Position numbers and translations under genes: made by a program. Of a DNA stretch of 64,000 nt, positions 10,925-22,388 are shown piece by piece. Numbering within the stretch: position 1 is the first letter of the stretch; every line of letters begins with the position of its first letter. The notes beneath the pieces were generated by a model. It was not told the DNA's origin. It did no database searches and was given only the letters and a program-made list of their open reading frames with translations. Origin of the DNA: Diplonema japonicum (Eukaryota; Euglenozoa; Diplonemea; Diplonemida; Diplonemidae); the NCBI GenBank assembly GCA_964019335.1, contig OZ025720.1, positions 105,001 through 169,000 on the forward strand, given 5' to 3'.

Positions 10925-12164
10925 TTTTTTTTTTTTCCTTTTTTTTTTTTTTCTCCTTTCAGATGAACCTTTTTTTGTTTTGCTTTTTGAATTTTCTTTT
11001 TTTGTCGAATTAAGAAAAAAAAAAAAAAGAGGGGGAAAAAAAAATGAAAGAAAGAAAAAGAAAAATAAATAAATCCGCACATATCTCGGTGCACCTCCGG
11101 TACTGTAGGCGAGGAGAGCCAAAGTAGCCCAACTCTTTAAAAAAAGATTTCTCTTTGGGGAGGACGAGAACGGTGGAAATATTTTTTTCTTCCAAAAAAA
11201 AAAAAAAAAAAAAAGAAAAGGAAAGGGAGCAGGAAAAAGTATTAAAAAAAAAAAAAAAGAAAGATTCCCTCCCCAAAATAGGGTATGGGAGACTGCGCCC
11301 AGACGGCACAGCAGTACGGTAGCAAGGGGTACAAAAAGAGCAGGGGAAAAAAAAAAAAAGAAATAGAAAAAGAAAAAGAAAAAAGGAGAAAAAAAAAGGG
11401 AGGGGGAAAGGGGGGTGGAAGCACAATAGAAAGGGGAAAGACAAAGAAACACCGAAAGTGGAAAGTATAAAAAAAAAGAAAGAAAGAAAGATAAATAAAG
11501 ACACACAACTAAGGAATTTATCCGTTCTTTTTTTTTTTTTCCTTTCTTCCCTTCTTCATTTTTCTTCCTCTCAGGACTTTCCTCCCCTTTTTATTTCAGA
11601 ACAAGACCACCTTTCCCGCACCCCTCCCTTTTTCCTCCCCTTTCTTCTTTTGATCAGACGAAAAAAAAGAGGGGGGGGTACAGGGTTTCTTCTTTTTTTA
11701 ATGTTCAATGTTTATTAGATGGGGGGGGTAAAAAAAATAATAGTTATATAGCAAAAAAAAAAAAAAAGGGTGGAAAAGAGGGGCGGGGGGAACTAAGTGG
11801 TGTTCAAACCAAAGAATGAAATCATTAAAGTACCCAAAAAAATGTCTCAGCGACACCGAGAAGTACCGTTCCCCCCCTTTTTTTTTTCCTTCTTTTTTTG
11901 AAAAGCCGGGGTTTCATTCCTTCCCCTCCCCTCTCCCCCCCACCTTTTAGTTTCCCGTAGTTCAACCCAATATTTTTTTTTTTTTCCCTTCTTTTTTTTT
12001 TTTTTCTTTCTTATCCTGACGGGGGTTTATGGTAATTCTTTTCACCCCCCCATACACACCCTAGGTATTAAAAAAAAGAAAATCAACGTTGGATTTGAAA
12101 AAAAAAAAAAAAAAAAAAGAAAGAAAAAAAAAAATATATATATATACTCAGTAAAGCAGTGGCA
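10925..12164. other. Low-complexity spacer
   Basis: About 1.2 kb of A/T/G homopolymers with a short TA run near 12136. One moderately balanced block (about 11070-11160) has no recognisable product. A further 3' exon of the LRR gene could lie near 12000-12060 (see that gene), but this is not supported enough to call. Confidence 0.5.
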
Positions 12165-14054
12165 TCATACCTCGACCGATGAAGCGAGGGATAAGAGAGT
12201 GGGCATTGATCCCATGGAAGAAATGCGGGTTCCGGTACCTAACTGGGATGCGATGCAAGCCACCGTTTCAGCTTTTCTTTTCCGTTGAAGTTCTGCGGCT
12301 TCCTTGAACCGCTCGGCTAAAATCGGCAACGCAACAGTACGCCGGGAGTGCAGGTATTTCCGTGTTTCCGGTGTGGATAAGTTCGCCCTGGGATCGGCGG
12401 CCGTGCAAAACAGGTGTATGCTGACCAACGTGGTGTTTTCGTGAAGCGCACTAATAATATCAGAAACCGCAAAAAGATCCAATTTATTGTTGGTAAGAGA
12501 CAATCTGACAAGATTCTTATTGCGGAGTATAACCTCCGCCCACACCGCAGCGCCTTGGCTCGACGACACATTTTTTGAAAAATCCACGTGGGTGACCGAT
12601 CGGTTCCGGTCCCTAAGCGAGGCTGCTATACATATAGATCCTCTTTGCGTGATTCCGCATTCGTGAATATCTAATGACCCCAACGAGGTGTTGACATCCA
12701 AGGTCTCTGCAATATGCCGTGCAAACCCGTCGCCCAGGTCGTTCCCGCTAATGTCCAACCCGTGTATTGTTGTGTCCTTGCGTAGAGCATTCGACAGGCA
12801 GATTCCACCTTTTTCCGTGACGCCGACGCATTGCAAGCCAAGTGTTTTGAGGTTGAGGTTGTTCAGTTGGGCAGCAATGGCGGTCACACCCTCGTCGCAG
12901 ATTGTGTTCCCGTTTAGATTTAACGCTGTTAGAGATGGGCTTACATTTCGGATCAGACATGCTATGCCTATTGAAGTTAGCTTGCAGTCTTTCAGTTCCA
13001 GGCTTGTTAATGTCCCAGCCCAACATAATTTGTCAGATAGATACTCTGCGCCGCTATCCCCGAAGGCGTTCCCACGGAGATGGACTTCGGACAGGTTGCA
13101 AAGATTTCTTTCCAGTGAACGGAACAGAGCGTCGGGAACCATCGTCTCAAAACCGCATTTGCAGCATTGAAACGCATGTGGTTGTTCGTCTTGCTTGTGG
13201 ATCGACCCTATGGGTTCGGAACAGTCCCCGCAGTATATCGTTTTTTTCGACGCCAACAAATCGGAAAAATAACAGCATGAGAGGGCGTCGAGGGAGTTGT
13301 TCCGGCATGATAGAATCTTGACGGTCGGTGCCGCAGCTAGAGCTTCCGTCAGAACCCTCGCACCTTTCGGCGGCATACCAACGTCGTTGAGGTAAATCTC
13401 GGAAAGACTGCAAACGGTGTTTCGAATTGCCTTTGCGATGGTGGAAACGCCTTCGAAGCCTAAAGGATTGCCGCTTAGCTTTACCGACCGCAACCTTTGA
13501 AACAACACACAAAGCGTTTCGTACGGAAGAGAAACAGGCGACATTTCATTATTGTACATCTCGAGAACAGTTATATTTTCAGATCTCGTTAATGACGTCA
13601 AAAGCAAAGCTGCAGTGGAACCTTTGAGGTTGCATTGGTTTGCCCGAAGTTCGGAAACGTTGCCGTGTGTTGTTAACGCTTCAGAGAGTGCGTGGACTTG
13701 GGATTTGCACAGACGGATATGTGCAGTGTTGAAGATTAATCCGTTTAGGTGGATATGGGACAGCATGTGGGAGAGGTGTTTTTCGCTTCTTCTGGTGCAG
13801 TCTGCGTCCCTGCATACATGGGTGAAGGGGTGTTCTTTTAGCTTTGCTTCGGCTTGGTCTTCTTCCACGCCCAGCCAGCATCCTGTTTTTACGCAGACGG
13901 CCTGTTCTTCTGGTGAGGTGAGCCTCGACGTGATTGCTTTCAGAACTGTCACGCCTTGCTGCTGGCACGATTTTGCGTAGGCTTCATTCGCCCGCTTGTA
14001 TCGCGATCTTTCTTCTTCTATTTTACGGAGTTCTAACCGGGGGGCGTTCGGCAT
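12165..14054 (-). CDS. Leucine-rich repeat protein (RI/NLRC type) with CxxC insert
   Basis: A 629-residue protein made largely of ribonuclease-inhibitor-type LRRs of about 28 residues (for example LTSLELKDCKLTSIGIACLI and LTALNLNGNTICDEGVTAIA), from about residue 120 to 570. These usually form a curved binding surface. No NACHT, kinase or membrane segment is visible. Near residues 275-300 the repeats are broken by a segment with CGDC and, about 20 residues on, CCKC: a C-x2-C pair spacing that could bind Zn. The N-terminus is a charged helical region with its own Cys-rich stretch. The stop coincides with GTATGA, a usable 5' splice site in this genome, so one more short exon is possible. Start at 14054 follows an A-rich leader. 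Partner unknown. Confidence 0.85.
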   Translation of the reverse strand: MPNAPRLELRKIEEERSRYKRANEAYAKSCQQQGVTVLKAITSRLTSPEEQAVCVKTGCWLGVEEDQAEAKLKEHPFTHVCRDADCTRRSEKHLSHMLSHIHLNGLIFNTAHIRLCKSQVHALSEALTTHGNVSELRANQCNLKGSTAALLLTSLTRSENITVLEMYNNEMSPVSLPYETLCVLFQRLRSVKLSGNPLGFEGVSTIAKAIRNTVCSLSEIYLNDVGMPPKGARVLTEALAAAPTVKILSCRNNSLDALSCCYFSDLLASKKTIYCGDCSEPIGSIHKQDEQPHAFQCCKCGFETMVPDALFRSLERNLCNLSEVHLRGNAFGDSGAEYLSDKLCWAGTLTSLELKDCKLTSIGIACLIRNVSPSLTALNLNGNTICDEGVTAIAAQLNNLNLKTLGLQCVGVTEKGGICLSNALRKDTTIHGLDISGNDLGDGFARHIAETLDVNTSLGSLDIHECGITQRGSICIAASLRDRNRSVTHVDFSKNVSSSQGAAVWAEVILRNKNLVRLSLTNNKLDLFAVSDIISALHENTTLVSIHLFCTAADPRANLSTPETRKYLHSRRTVALPILAERFKEAAELQRKRKAETVACIASQLGTGTRISSMGSMPTLLSLASSVEV

Positions 14055-15767
14055 TTCTTTTTTTCTTTTTTTTTTTGTGTGGTAGCTTTTTTTTTTTTTT
14101 TTTTTTTTTTTTCCCCTTCCCCACTCGAAATTAAAAAAATATAAAATGGGGGGGGGTTAAGTAAAAAAAAAGGAAAGATTGAATGAAGAAAAAAAAGGGG
14201 GTAATTGGGTTTAAAAAAAAAAGAAATAACTAAAAAGGAAAAAAAAAAAATGGAGATGGGGGGAAAGAGGGGGGGGAAAAAAAAGGTTGGAAAGACAACA
14301 AAAGTAAATGTGGAGGGGGTGGGTGGGTGTATTGGGTGTATGGAACGGGATAATATTCTCCCCTCTCTTTTCTTTAAATCTTTCTTCTTCGATTTCGTAT
14401 CCTCTCTCCTCTGGTTTTTCTCTCTATCTGCTATCGGAGTACCAGAATTGTACAGAATCTCGCATTCTGGGGGAAGAAAAAAAAGTAGAACTGGTAAAAA
14501 AAAAAAAAAAGGAAAAAAAAGAAACAGATAGAAGAAGCACAACTTCCCTTAAACCCTTGTTACAAACAATAAAAAAAAGACCCAAATTATTCTTTTTAAA
14601 AATTTTTTTTTAAAAAAAAGTTACGCCAATCACTCTTTTGTATTTTTCTTTTTCTTTTTTTTTTTTTTTTTAATTATTTATCTACAATATGGGGGAAGAG
14701 ATAAGAAGAAAAAAAAAGAAAAAAAGAAAAGGAAAGGTAAAGGAAGAAAAAAGAACCGGGGTTTTCTTTCTCAATCACAACCTCAAAATAAAAAAAAGAG
14801 TCTGAAAGCTAATTGATTTTGGAGCCTGCTTTTATGCAAGAAAGATAAAGATAAAGATAAGATAAAGAAATTAGAGTGTGGGCTGGTAAGGTTGAGGTAA
14901 CAAGAAGGAAGGGAGAGAAGAATGCAATTAAAGGGGAAAGCAAGAACACGAGTACATTTATTTTCCTCTACACGCCCAATCCCCCCCTTTTTTTTTGAAA
15001 CGGACAAGTGACCAAGGGTCAGGAACTAACAGTAAGAGAGAGGAGCTGAAAAAAAAAAAAAAAAAAAAAAGGAATGGCTTCGGAAAAAAATTATCTTTTT
15101 TTTCTTTCTTTCCCCCCCTTTTTTTTTTCTCTTTTTTTGAAAAAGGGAAAACGGAATAAACACGGACACAAGTCATCGATGTAAAATCAGAAGAAAAAAA
15201 AAAAATCATGCACCTGATATTTTTTCGAGACTTAAGCACAACCACGAATACGGTCAAGGTGAATAAAAATAAAAATAAAAATAAAAAAAAAGGACAGTTT
15301 TTTCTTCTTTTCTTTCTTCTTTTCCTAAAAATTCTTCCCCTGACCACCCATGTATAAATATCAGCCACTTCGTTCCTCTGACCTACCTCAACCTGAACCG
15401 CAACAAGGGTGACTACCTAAATAAGGGGAAAATAAGAATCAAATAAAAAGGGGGAAAAAGAGGTCCTAGCCGCTTGTTCTCTTCTCTTTTCTCTTTGTAG
15501 TTCTGTTTGTTGCATACAAGGGGAGGAGGGAGGGAAAGAGGTATCGACGTGCGAAAAACAATGAAGCCTAAAAAAAAAAAAAAAAAAAAAAACAAGGCCA
15601 AAAAAAAAAAAAAAAATAACACGCACTTTTTTTTTTTTCTCTTTTTTTTGAGTAGTAGTTTCTAAGTTTCTCACGGACCCAATCTTCACCCCCCCACCCG
15701 TCCCATAGCGAGATTTTTTATTTTCGAAAAAAAATATAAAGAAAAGAAGAAAAAAAATTCATCCCCC
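14055..15767. other. Low-complexity spacer, 1.7 kb
   Basis: A/T/G-rich spacer. Small balanced patches (about 14380-14480, 15150-15270, 15330-15420) carry no domain, RNA or repeat that I recognise. No gene called. Confidence 0.5.
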
Positions 15768-18700
15768 CTACAATTCGTAAGTCATAACACCAGCGGCTGC
15801 CGACACAAACATGACGGGACCCATCTTGCGAGTAAGGAGCCTATTTTTTTTTTTTTTTTCCCCTCGTCCCCATTTCTCTCTATCCTGTCATACCTGAGGT
15901 CCTGCACAAAGGAGTCCGCAACAGAGTCGGATAGCCTCCCCACAGGCAAGGCAGGGAGGGGCATGATGGTGACTGCAGTCTTGCCTTGCTGCTGAGTGAT
16001 GAGCGTGTGGAGAACGGAGTACTGGACAGCGCGGGGGAGGTGGCCCAGCAAGCTGTCCATCCCGTTGGCGTTGTTAGCCTTCATGGTCTGCATCTGTGCT
16101 GCGGAGTCGCCTGACCACCTAGTGCGCGATGTCGGGGACGTCAGCTGCACTGAGGTGTTGTCCACAGAAGCCTTCGCAAGCACTGCAATGGCAGCAGCAA
16201 CACCTGCCTCCCAAGACCCGAGGCACCTCGCGGCATCGGATGCCTGCACAGCCATCGACTTGCTCCACGCACCAGGCGACGACTGCTCCAGCTGCCACAC
16301 CTGGATGGTGGCGGGGACTCTCATCTTCCTCACCACACGGCCGTGCAGGTCTGCGTATCTCACCTTCGTCGCTGCTAAGGTGTCATCGTCATCTTCCACA
16401 AACGAGCACACCCTGATGTAGGTGCTCTTCGCCCAGTGGTCCTGCTTCCACAACATGTCTGCCAGCTGCATTCCGAGGCCAAGGTCTTCCTTCGTTCCCC
16501 ACGGGCATTCCCAAACGTCGATCCTAAGCTTCTCCTGCCCCGACGACGGCGGCAGGGTGGCCCTCGGCCCCGCGATCTCCTCGTCATCCTTCCTCCCGAA
16601 GAACTCCATCATCGTCCGCCTCGCCTTCGATTGCTTCTGCACAATGGTCGCAAGGTCCAGCCTCTCAAAGTTCCCGTTCACCACGAGGTTCATGTCCATC
16701 TCTGTGGCGTCCATGAGCGCAGTGCAGAAGTCCACGTTGCTGATCTTCCCCTCCTGCTGCAGGGGCACCGCAGAGTTCCATGTCACTGCCTTGTTGATGG
16801 GCCTTCGCACACCCTTCTCGCTCTTTGTGCACAGAACGGAATTCAAAGAGGCCTGCTTGGCGTCATACTTTGTGACTCTCTCGTTGCTCGGCATCCCGAT
16901 CACGACGGTGTTGGGCTTCATCCCACCAAGGCCCGCGGTCATCATCAGCGAGCGGCACCCGTCCCTGAAAGACCTGGACATCGTGACCTCTACAAAAGCC
17001 TTAATCTTGGCCTCAGAGATGAACTCCTGCCAGTCCCTGCGTCTTGCCTGCAGCTGGGAGAGCTCGCCCCTGCTGAAACCTTCGTCCTTGTTCACAACAA
17101 CATCGCCGACGATGAGCTGTGCAGTGAAGTGTTGTGTATTGTTGTGCACATACCAAGCCACCCTTCTTCAAGTCGTTCATGAACTCGAAGAGGTTGACCT
17201 TGCCCTGCGGGGAGGTGGACAGCATCAGGAATCTTGCCCTCCAGAACTTCACGTGTTCGTAGTGCCCCAACCTCAAAAGGTACTTCCTAACCTGGTGGAA
17301 GATCAACGCTTGTGTAACGTCACCCCAGTCCTTGTCGGAAGAGTCCACCCTAGCAGAGACGTACCAAGTGAGGATACCCAGAATCACCATGGCAATAAGA
17401 GTTGCCATCCACTGGATGTAGATCATGAGCCCCAAGCAGAGAATGCCGCCAGAGAGAGCGGTGAACCATGAAAAGAGGCGGAAACGGGGACGGAAGTTTG
17501 GTGCTCCGGCGATGGTATACAGGAAGGTGGCGAAGTTTGTAGTGGCATAGGTGATCAACATGAACATAGTGAGGATGGGTGCCAGCACGTTCAAGCTTCC
17601 GATGCTTAACAAGCACAAAGACAGGAAGGACGACACCACGATGGCCAGGGCAGGCTCACCTCTCCACATAGTCTTGAAGATGCTCAGGGCTGGGAAGAGG
17701 TCGTCCTGCGCCACAGCCTGTAACAGTCTCGCAGCGCTCTGGATAGAAGCGAGCGCAGAGCTTCCCGTTGAAATCATGACACCAACGATGACACCTGTTG
17801 GCCACCACGTCACCTTCGCCAGGATCAGGTAGTCGTTCTTCAGCGCATCCCTGTCACACGAAGCACCCAACGAGAGCACCATGATGCTGTACAGCACAAG
17901 CGCGGAAGTCAGCGCTGACAGCTCACCTCTTGGGATGGCAAGCTCGGGCCTCCTCAACACACCGGACATGTTGGTGCCCGCCATGATGCCCGTCATGGCA
18001 GGGAACACGATCCCGAACACCTTGGAGAAGCTCCCGTTATCGTCGAAGTCGGGCCACAAGTTGTTGTTGAGCGTGTTCCAGCTCGGCCCTGTGAAGTTCA
18101 TCTGGATAACAAGAGAGCTGTTGACGTCGGAGGTGTCTGTCCATTGGAACTCATCACGGAAGAGGAGCCCCACGTTGCCGTACAGCTGCGCCATGACCTG
18201 GATCACAAGGATGCCGAACGCGGACTTTGAGTACAGGGAGGACGAGAAGATGCACAGGCAGGACTGCAGTAACAGCATCCCTGCGCCGATTGCAAGCTTC
18301 GGCCACTTTCCTTCGTCCTCGTCATACCCAATCTGCTTGCCAAGAGTGGATGTGAAGCCAGCGAGATAAAACGCGATACCGCAGATGTTGGCAGCAGCGA
18401 AGACCATTCCGATGGCACCACCAAGCTCGGGTCCGATCGATCGAGAGAGGAGGTAGTAGGTACCTCCTCCTGCTACACGTCCGTTGGTCGCCATGGCGGA
18501 GAGGGAGAGATCGGTGAGGACAGCCATAGTCCCGCCGATGCCGAACATGGCTAGTGTGCCCATAACACCAGCTTGGCCAACGGCCCACCCTAGTCGGAGG
18601 AACAGTACGGCGCCAATGATGGAGAGTAGACAAGGGACATAGACGCCCATGAAGGTGCCTAAACCTTTCCTAGTGATCTTGGGACGCCAATCGGAAGTCA

Positions 18701-19016
18701 CCTTCCCGCCCTGATGGGGAAGGAGCTTGCCCGACGAAGGGCTTACAGCCATGTCAATATTGATGACGCTTGGTGATGATGGTCGTGCTTCGCCCTCCCA
18801 TTGGCCCTCCCAGTCCTTAGAAGGTGCGATTTCTGTTTTTTTTTTTTTTTCTTTGTGGGGGTTTTGACTTAACATACCTGGGGCAGGGTTGATGAGAACA
18901 CCGTCCGGGAGCGCGTCCCCCTTTTCGTGATGATACTGTGCTTCATCGCTGATATCAGGCATGTCTTCTGCGTTGATTGCTTCTGACGCTAGCAAGGGCG
19001 CCTTATTGTTGGACAT
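15768..19016 (-). CDS. Cation-chloride cotransporter (SLC12 family)
   Basis: A 1037-residue cotransporter of Cl- with Na+ and/or K+, used in cell volume and Cl- control. Four exons: 18878-19016, 17154-18832, 15894-17116, 15768-15840; 3114 nt spliced, whole codons. Introns are 45 nt (18833-18877, in frame, A-tract CAG), 37 nt (17117-17153) and 53 nt (15841-15893). Visible: TM1 GVYVPCLLSIIGAVLFLRLG, the GGGTYYLLSRSIGPELGGAIG segment, an extracellular loop with N-x-S/T sites, FPAMTGIMAGTNMSG typical of the family, about twelve hydrophobic segments, and a large cytosolic C-domain containing ERVTKYDAKQ and ending KMGPVMFVSAAAGVMTYEL. Ion preference (NKCC, KCC or SLC12A8/9-like) cannot be settled by eye. 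Confidence 0.93.
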
Positions 19017-19280
19017 CGGGCCCGTTTTTATTTGATACCCCCCCCCCCGTCCTTTTTTTGAGGTGTTCGGGGGGAGGGATCACAAAATAATGCTGGGGAA
19101 ACAAAACAAAAAGAAAAAGAGCTTTATATCTTCTTTGGTTGTTAAGAATAAAGCCCTTTCTTCTTTTTCTTTTCCTTTTTTTTTTTTAGTCGTTATTTTT
19201 TTTCTTCTTTTTTTTCTTTCGCGTCGGGGCCCCCTTTCTTTACAAGGATGCATCCAATGTATCCAGAAAGCCGTTAAAAT

Positions 19281-19318
<38 letters not shown>

Positions 19319-19486
19319 CTTCTTATTCGTGTTACTATGTCAAACCCCTTTTTTCTTTTTCTTCTTCTTCTTCTTTTTTGTTTGCGGGTTTGCGGGCTTC
19401 CTCAAAGAAAAAATGGGGAAAAAAGAGTGGATAAAAAATATAAGAGATAAAGGAGGCCAATATTGGTGGCGCAGCTCAAATTCTGC
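19017..19486. other. Spacer with T-tracts
   Basis: Upstream of the cotransporter gene: C/T runs and a T34 run near 19280. No coding signal. Confidence 0.5.
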
Positions 19487-19636
19487 GCTCGTGCAGTTTT
19501 CTGCCTGTTCGTCACTCCGAGCATCTGCAATACGTTCTTCCACTTGGGCGCTACCGGTGATGACCGACGAGGAGGTCAACAGCGAACAACACATCTGATG
19601 TACTTCTTATATTTCCATGTTATCCCCACCACCAAA
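19487..19636 (-). repeat. 150-bp repeat next to 5S, copy 1 (possible small RNA)
   Basis: About 95 nt (19540-19635) is nearly identical to 22277-22375, with a further 50 nt recognisable but diverged. It begins right after the T5 run behind the 5S gene and reads GGTGGTGGGGATAACATGG on the minus strand. A short open frame (MCCSLLTSSSVITGSAQVEE) is shared by both copies but leads into unrelated sequence, so RNA or regulatory conservation is at least as likely as coding. I do not recognise it as U1-U6, SRP or tRNA. Confidence 0.55.
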
Positions 19637-19643
19637 AAGTTTG

Positions 19644-19758
19644 GAGGATACAGCACCAGGGCTTCCCACGTGATCACTCACCGCAGTACTAACCTGGCCT
19701 GCTGGTGCTTAACTTCCCAAATCAGGCGGGATGGGGTATTCAGAGTATGGCCGTATCC
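19644..19758 (-). rRNA. 5S ribosomal RNA
   Basis: The minus strand reads GGATACGGCCATACTCTGAA, has the internal promoter region (GAAGTTAAGC, then GGCCAGGTTAGTACTGCGGT) and ends GGTGCTGTATCC, whose last bases pair with the GGATAC start as in the 5S terminal stem. About 115 nt, slightly shorter than the usual 118-120. A T5 run (19634-19638 on the complement) follows as a Pol III terminator. Single copy in this window, with the same orientation as all protein genes. Confidence 0.93.
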
Positions 19759-19759
19759 A

Positions 19760-20206
19760 TTTAAAAAAAAAAAAAAAAAAGCAACAAAACCGGGTGGGAG
19801 GAATCATAAGGAAGGCTTGGTCTCCACGCGCAATTTGGAAAACCCCACCCTAGCTCCAACTTTTTGCAAAATCTGCATTTTCTTGTGACGGGGGAAACGA
19901 GAAGGGGGGGGGGGAAAGGGGATGAAGGGTGGTGCAGTTCGAACTTTCATTCAACGTTGGAGGGGAGAAGGGGAGGGAAACTTCGAGGTGTTACATTTCC
20001 TTTTTTTTTTTTTTTCGTACAATCCACTTCCCCACCCCCACCCCCAAGCAATGCCACCTACCCTTGGTGACCTTAAGGAGAAAAAAAAAAAAAAAAACAC
20101 GCAAGGGGAAACACAAAAAAAATATATGAGTGAAAGAAAGTTATTGACAAGACACCCTCCCAGCTCAAAAGATAAAACAAACAGTTTTCTAAAATCTGCG
20201 ACACCC
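19760..20206. other. Spacer between carotenoid oxygenase and 5S rRNA
   Basis: A A-run adjoins the 5S 5' side; the rest is G- and A/T-rich with no gene seen. Confidence 0.5.
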
Positions 20207-21790
20207 CTACAGCTTGGCCTTGCGTGGTGCAACCTTCGGCTTGGGATGGACAAAGACGTTGTGCGTGAAGGTACCGTGGAAAGAGATGGGGATATGGATA
20301 CCAAGCTTGAGCCTGCAGATCGGGCCCTTAGAAAGGTCCTTTGCGTCGAGAATGGCGAATTCTGTCCTGTGTGCCTTGGGGATGTAGTGCTGCACGATGA
20401 TCCATCCGTCGTCTTCGTCTCCGTGTGTGGCTGAGGCCTCGCCTAGTCTAGGGATGAAGCAGGGCTCTCCTACGATACCTTCGCTGTGCCACTTCCCTGG
20501 CCTCTCGTTGTGAAGGTCGTTCTTCACGACGTCGCAGTAGGGAAGCGCCACCCCTACGGCACCCCCCATTAAGTAGAAGAACCTCGGCTCCTCCACCCCC
20601 GCCCTCACACAATGCCTGAATTGGTTCACAAACGGGAACTCACACCCTACCCTCTCCGTCTCTTTGATGACAACCCTCTTCATTGTCGGTTCCCCGCGGA
20701 GGTCCACCACGTACTGCTGCATCACCCCCGGAGCCTCACCTGTGTTCCCGAGGAATAGCTTATGCTGCCATTCCATCGTGAAGCCCGGTGGCAGGCAGCA
20801 TGCGTTGAACTTCAAGGATTGCCCGTCTGGTGTCTCGTACACGTTGCCGAAGTGGTAGATGTGGCAGGGCTCCGTTTCCAGTTGGATGATCCTGGGCGGG
20901 GCCGCACCCGCTTCTGTGGACTGCCTCCTCTCTACAAGTACCATCTTTGACGGGCACTCTGGGTAGTGGCGCAGCGACTCCCCTGGTGATGTCTTGCCCT
21001 TGATGATCGCATCGGTGAACTTCTTGGATGTGTTCACAAACGGCGACATGTGCAGCACGTACCAGTTAGGCGTCAACCCGAAGTCGTGTGCGTAGTTCAG
21101 CCCTGGCACCGACACCTTTGTCTTCCGCACCATGTTCCACGCCCTGTCGTACTCGTACAGTCGTACCTGCGGCTTCGTCTTCAGCATTTCCAGCCCTGCC
21201 TTGAAGGCCACTGTGCACAGCAGGTCTTGTTCCGCATCAAGCCTGAAGTGCGCAGAGAAGGTCCCGATGTCCAGCGTCCCGTTCAGACTGTCCCGCCCCA
21301 CAGTCTCGAGTGTCGCAGGGTCCAGGCAGTGAGGGAGCGCGTACTCATGGCAGGTCAGCACCTTGCCCCCCCAGTAGAACACGTTTGTGTGCGACGGGTC
21401 CCTGTACTTTGACAGCTTGCCCCCAGGGGGTGGGCGTGACCCCATCTGCCCTGGGAACAGCATCCTCCCTGCTTCCTTCTCCTTCTTGTGTGTGTAGGTC
21501 TCTACGTACTTGTTCCTGAAGTGCACCTTCCCGTTTGTGAAGCTCAGCGCGCACACCATGCCGTCACCGTCGATGGGGTGCTTCAGCGGTGTCCCGTGCA
21601 CCTCCGTCAGCCCAGGCCCGTTCCTCAGGAACGTTCCCATCAGTTCCGCAGGCACCTCTCCCTCGATCTCCCCCTTGCCTCCCTCGTCCCCGAACCAGAA
21701 CTCGTGCTCCTCTGTCTGGCTCTCCCAGCCCCTCGCGTAGTGCGGGAAGACATTCTCGATCTCATCCTTCGTGGGGCCTCTAATCGCCAT
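20207..21790 (-). CDS. Carotenoid cleavage oxygenase family protein
   Basis: A 527-residue single-exon protein of the carotenoid oxygenase/RPE65 superfamily, non-haem Fe(II) enzymes that cleave or isomerise carotenoids and related alkenes. Four iron-ligand histidines can be placed in family context: SAHFRLDAE (about 178), NYAHDFGLT (about 233), EPCHIYHFGN (about 310) and THNVFVHP near the C-terminus (about 511). The N-terminal block GEVPAELMGTFLRNGPG and HPIDGDGMV are also standard. No transit peptide or membrane segment is obvious, so a cytosolic enzyme is likely. Substrate unknown; RPE65-like isomerase or apocarotenoid oxygenase are both possible. Flanked by the two copies of the 150-bp repeat. 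Confidence 0.94.
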   Translation of the reverse strand: MAIRGPTKDEIENVFPHYARGWESQTEEHEFWFGDEGGKGEIEGEVPAELMGTFLRNGPGLTEVHGTPLKHPIDGDGMVCALSFTNGKVHFRNKYVETYTHKKEKEAGRMLFPGQMGSRPPPGGKLSKYRDPSHTNVFYWGGKVLTCHEYALPHCLDPATLETVGRDSLNGTLDIGTFSAHFRLDAEQDLLCTVAFKAGLEMLKTKPQVRLYEYDRAWNMVRKTKVSVPGLNYAHDFGLTPNWYVLHMSPFVNTSKKFTDAIIKGKTSPGESLRHYPECPSKMVLVERRQSTEAGAAPPRIIQLETEPCHIYHFGNVYETPDGQSLKFNACCLPPGFTMEWQHKLFLGNTGEAPGVMQQYVVDLRGEPTMKRVVIKETERVGCEFPFVNQFRHCVRAGVEEPRFFYLMGGAVGVALPYCDVVKNDLHNERPGKWHSEGIVGEPCFIPRLGEASATHGDEDDGWIIVQHYIPKAHRTEFAILDAKDLSKGPICRLKLGIHIPISFHGTFTHNVFVHPKPKVAPRKAKL

Positions 21791-22229
21791 TGTGTCCTTT
21801 TGTTCTTTTTCTTGCCTGTGCGGTTTGAGGATGGAAGAAATAAATGAAGAAAAAAAAACTTCTTCTGGCGCTTTTGTTTGTATATGCGCACTAGCGGGAC
21901 TTACAACCTCTAAAAAAAAGGCTCAAGGACAAATCCCAGGAGGACCGCCCTAAAAAAAAAAAAAAGAAGAAGAAAATAACACGGATTCTAAAATAAAATA
22001 AAAAAGTTACCCTCTACACGGGACCTCTAAAAAAAAAAAAAAAACCAAAAGAAACAAAAACTCGATGATTTAAAGGAAGCCGGTGGGGGCACCCTGCACA
22101 AGCACCATTTACTTGATTACAGGGGGCGCACCTCGGCCTAGCTGTAGCTTCTTCTGCGTTCCGCGTCGTGTCCTTAATGCGTGCGGTGTGCAGCTCAACC
22201 TCAGATGGGGCGCCCCGGGTAACCAAGAT

Positions 22230-22378
22230 TCTGAGCCCGTGTAGTTTGCTGCCTGTTCGCCACCCAGAGCATCTGCTTCTTCCACTTGGGCGCTACCGGT
22301 GATGACCGACGAGGAGGTCAACAGCGAACAACACATCTGATGTACTTCTTTATATTTCCATGTTATCCCCACCACCTC
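22230..22378 (-). repeat. 150-bp repeat, copy 2 (possible small RNA)
   Basis: Same element as 19487-19636, with one extra T and scattered changes in the distal 50 nt, and no 5S gene beside it. It lies just past the 3' end of the gene ending at 22389. The near-identity of about 95 nt between copies, against the divergence of everything around them, implies recent duplication or selection. Confidence 0.55.
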
Positions 22379-22388
22379 AAAAATAAAT

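Noticed and set aside
12000-12165. Extra 3' exon of the LRR gene after a GTATGA donor
   Set aside because: A possible acceptor (CCTAG near 12061) leads into low-complexity sequence, so the evidence is insufficient to extend the CDS.
19487-19636. 150-bp repeat as SRP (7SL), U6 or C/D snoRNA
   Set aside because: A GTGATGA and a CTGA are present on the plus strand, but spacing and terminal stem do not fit a C/D snoRNA. No SRP helix 8 core or U6 ACAGAGA was found.
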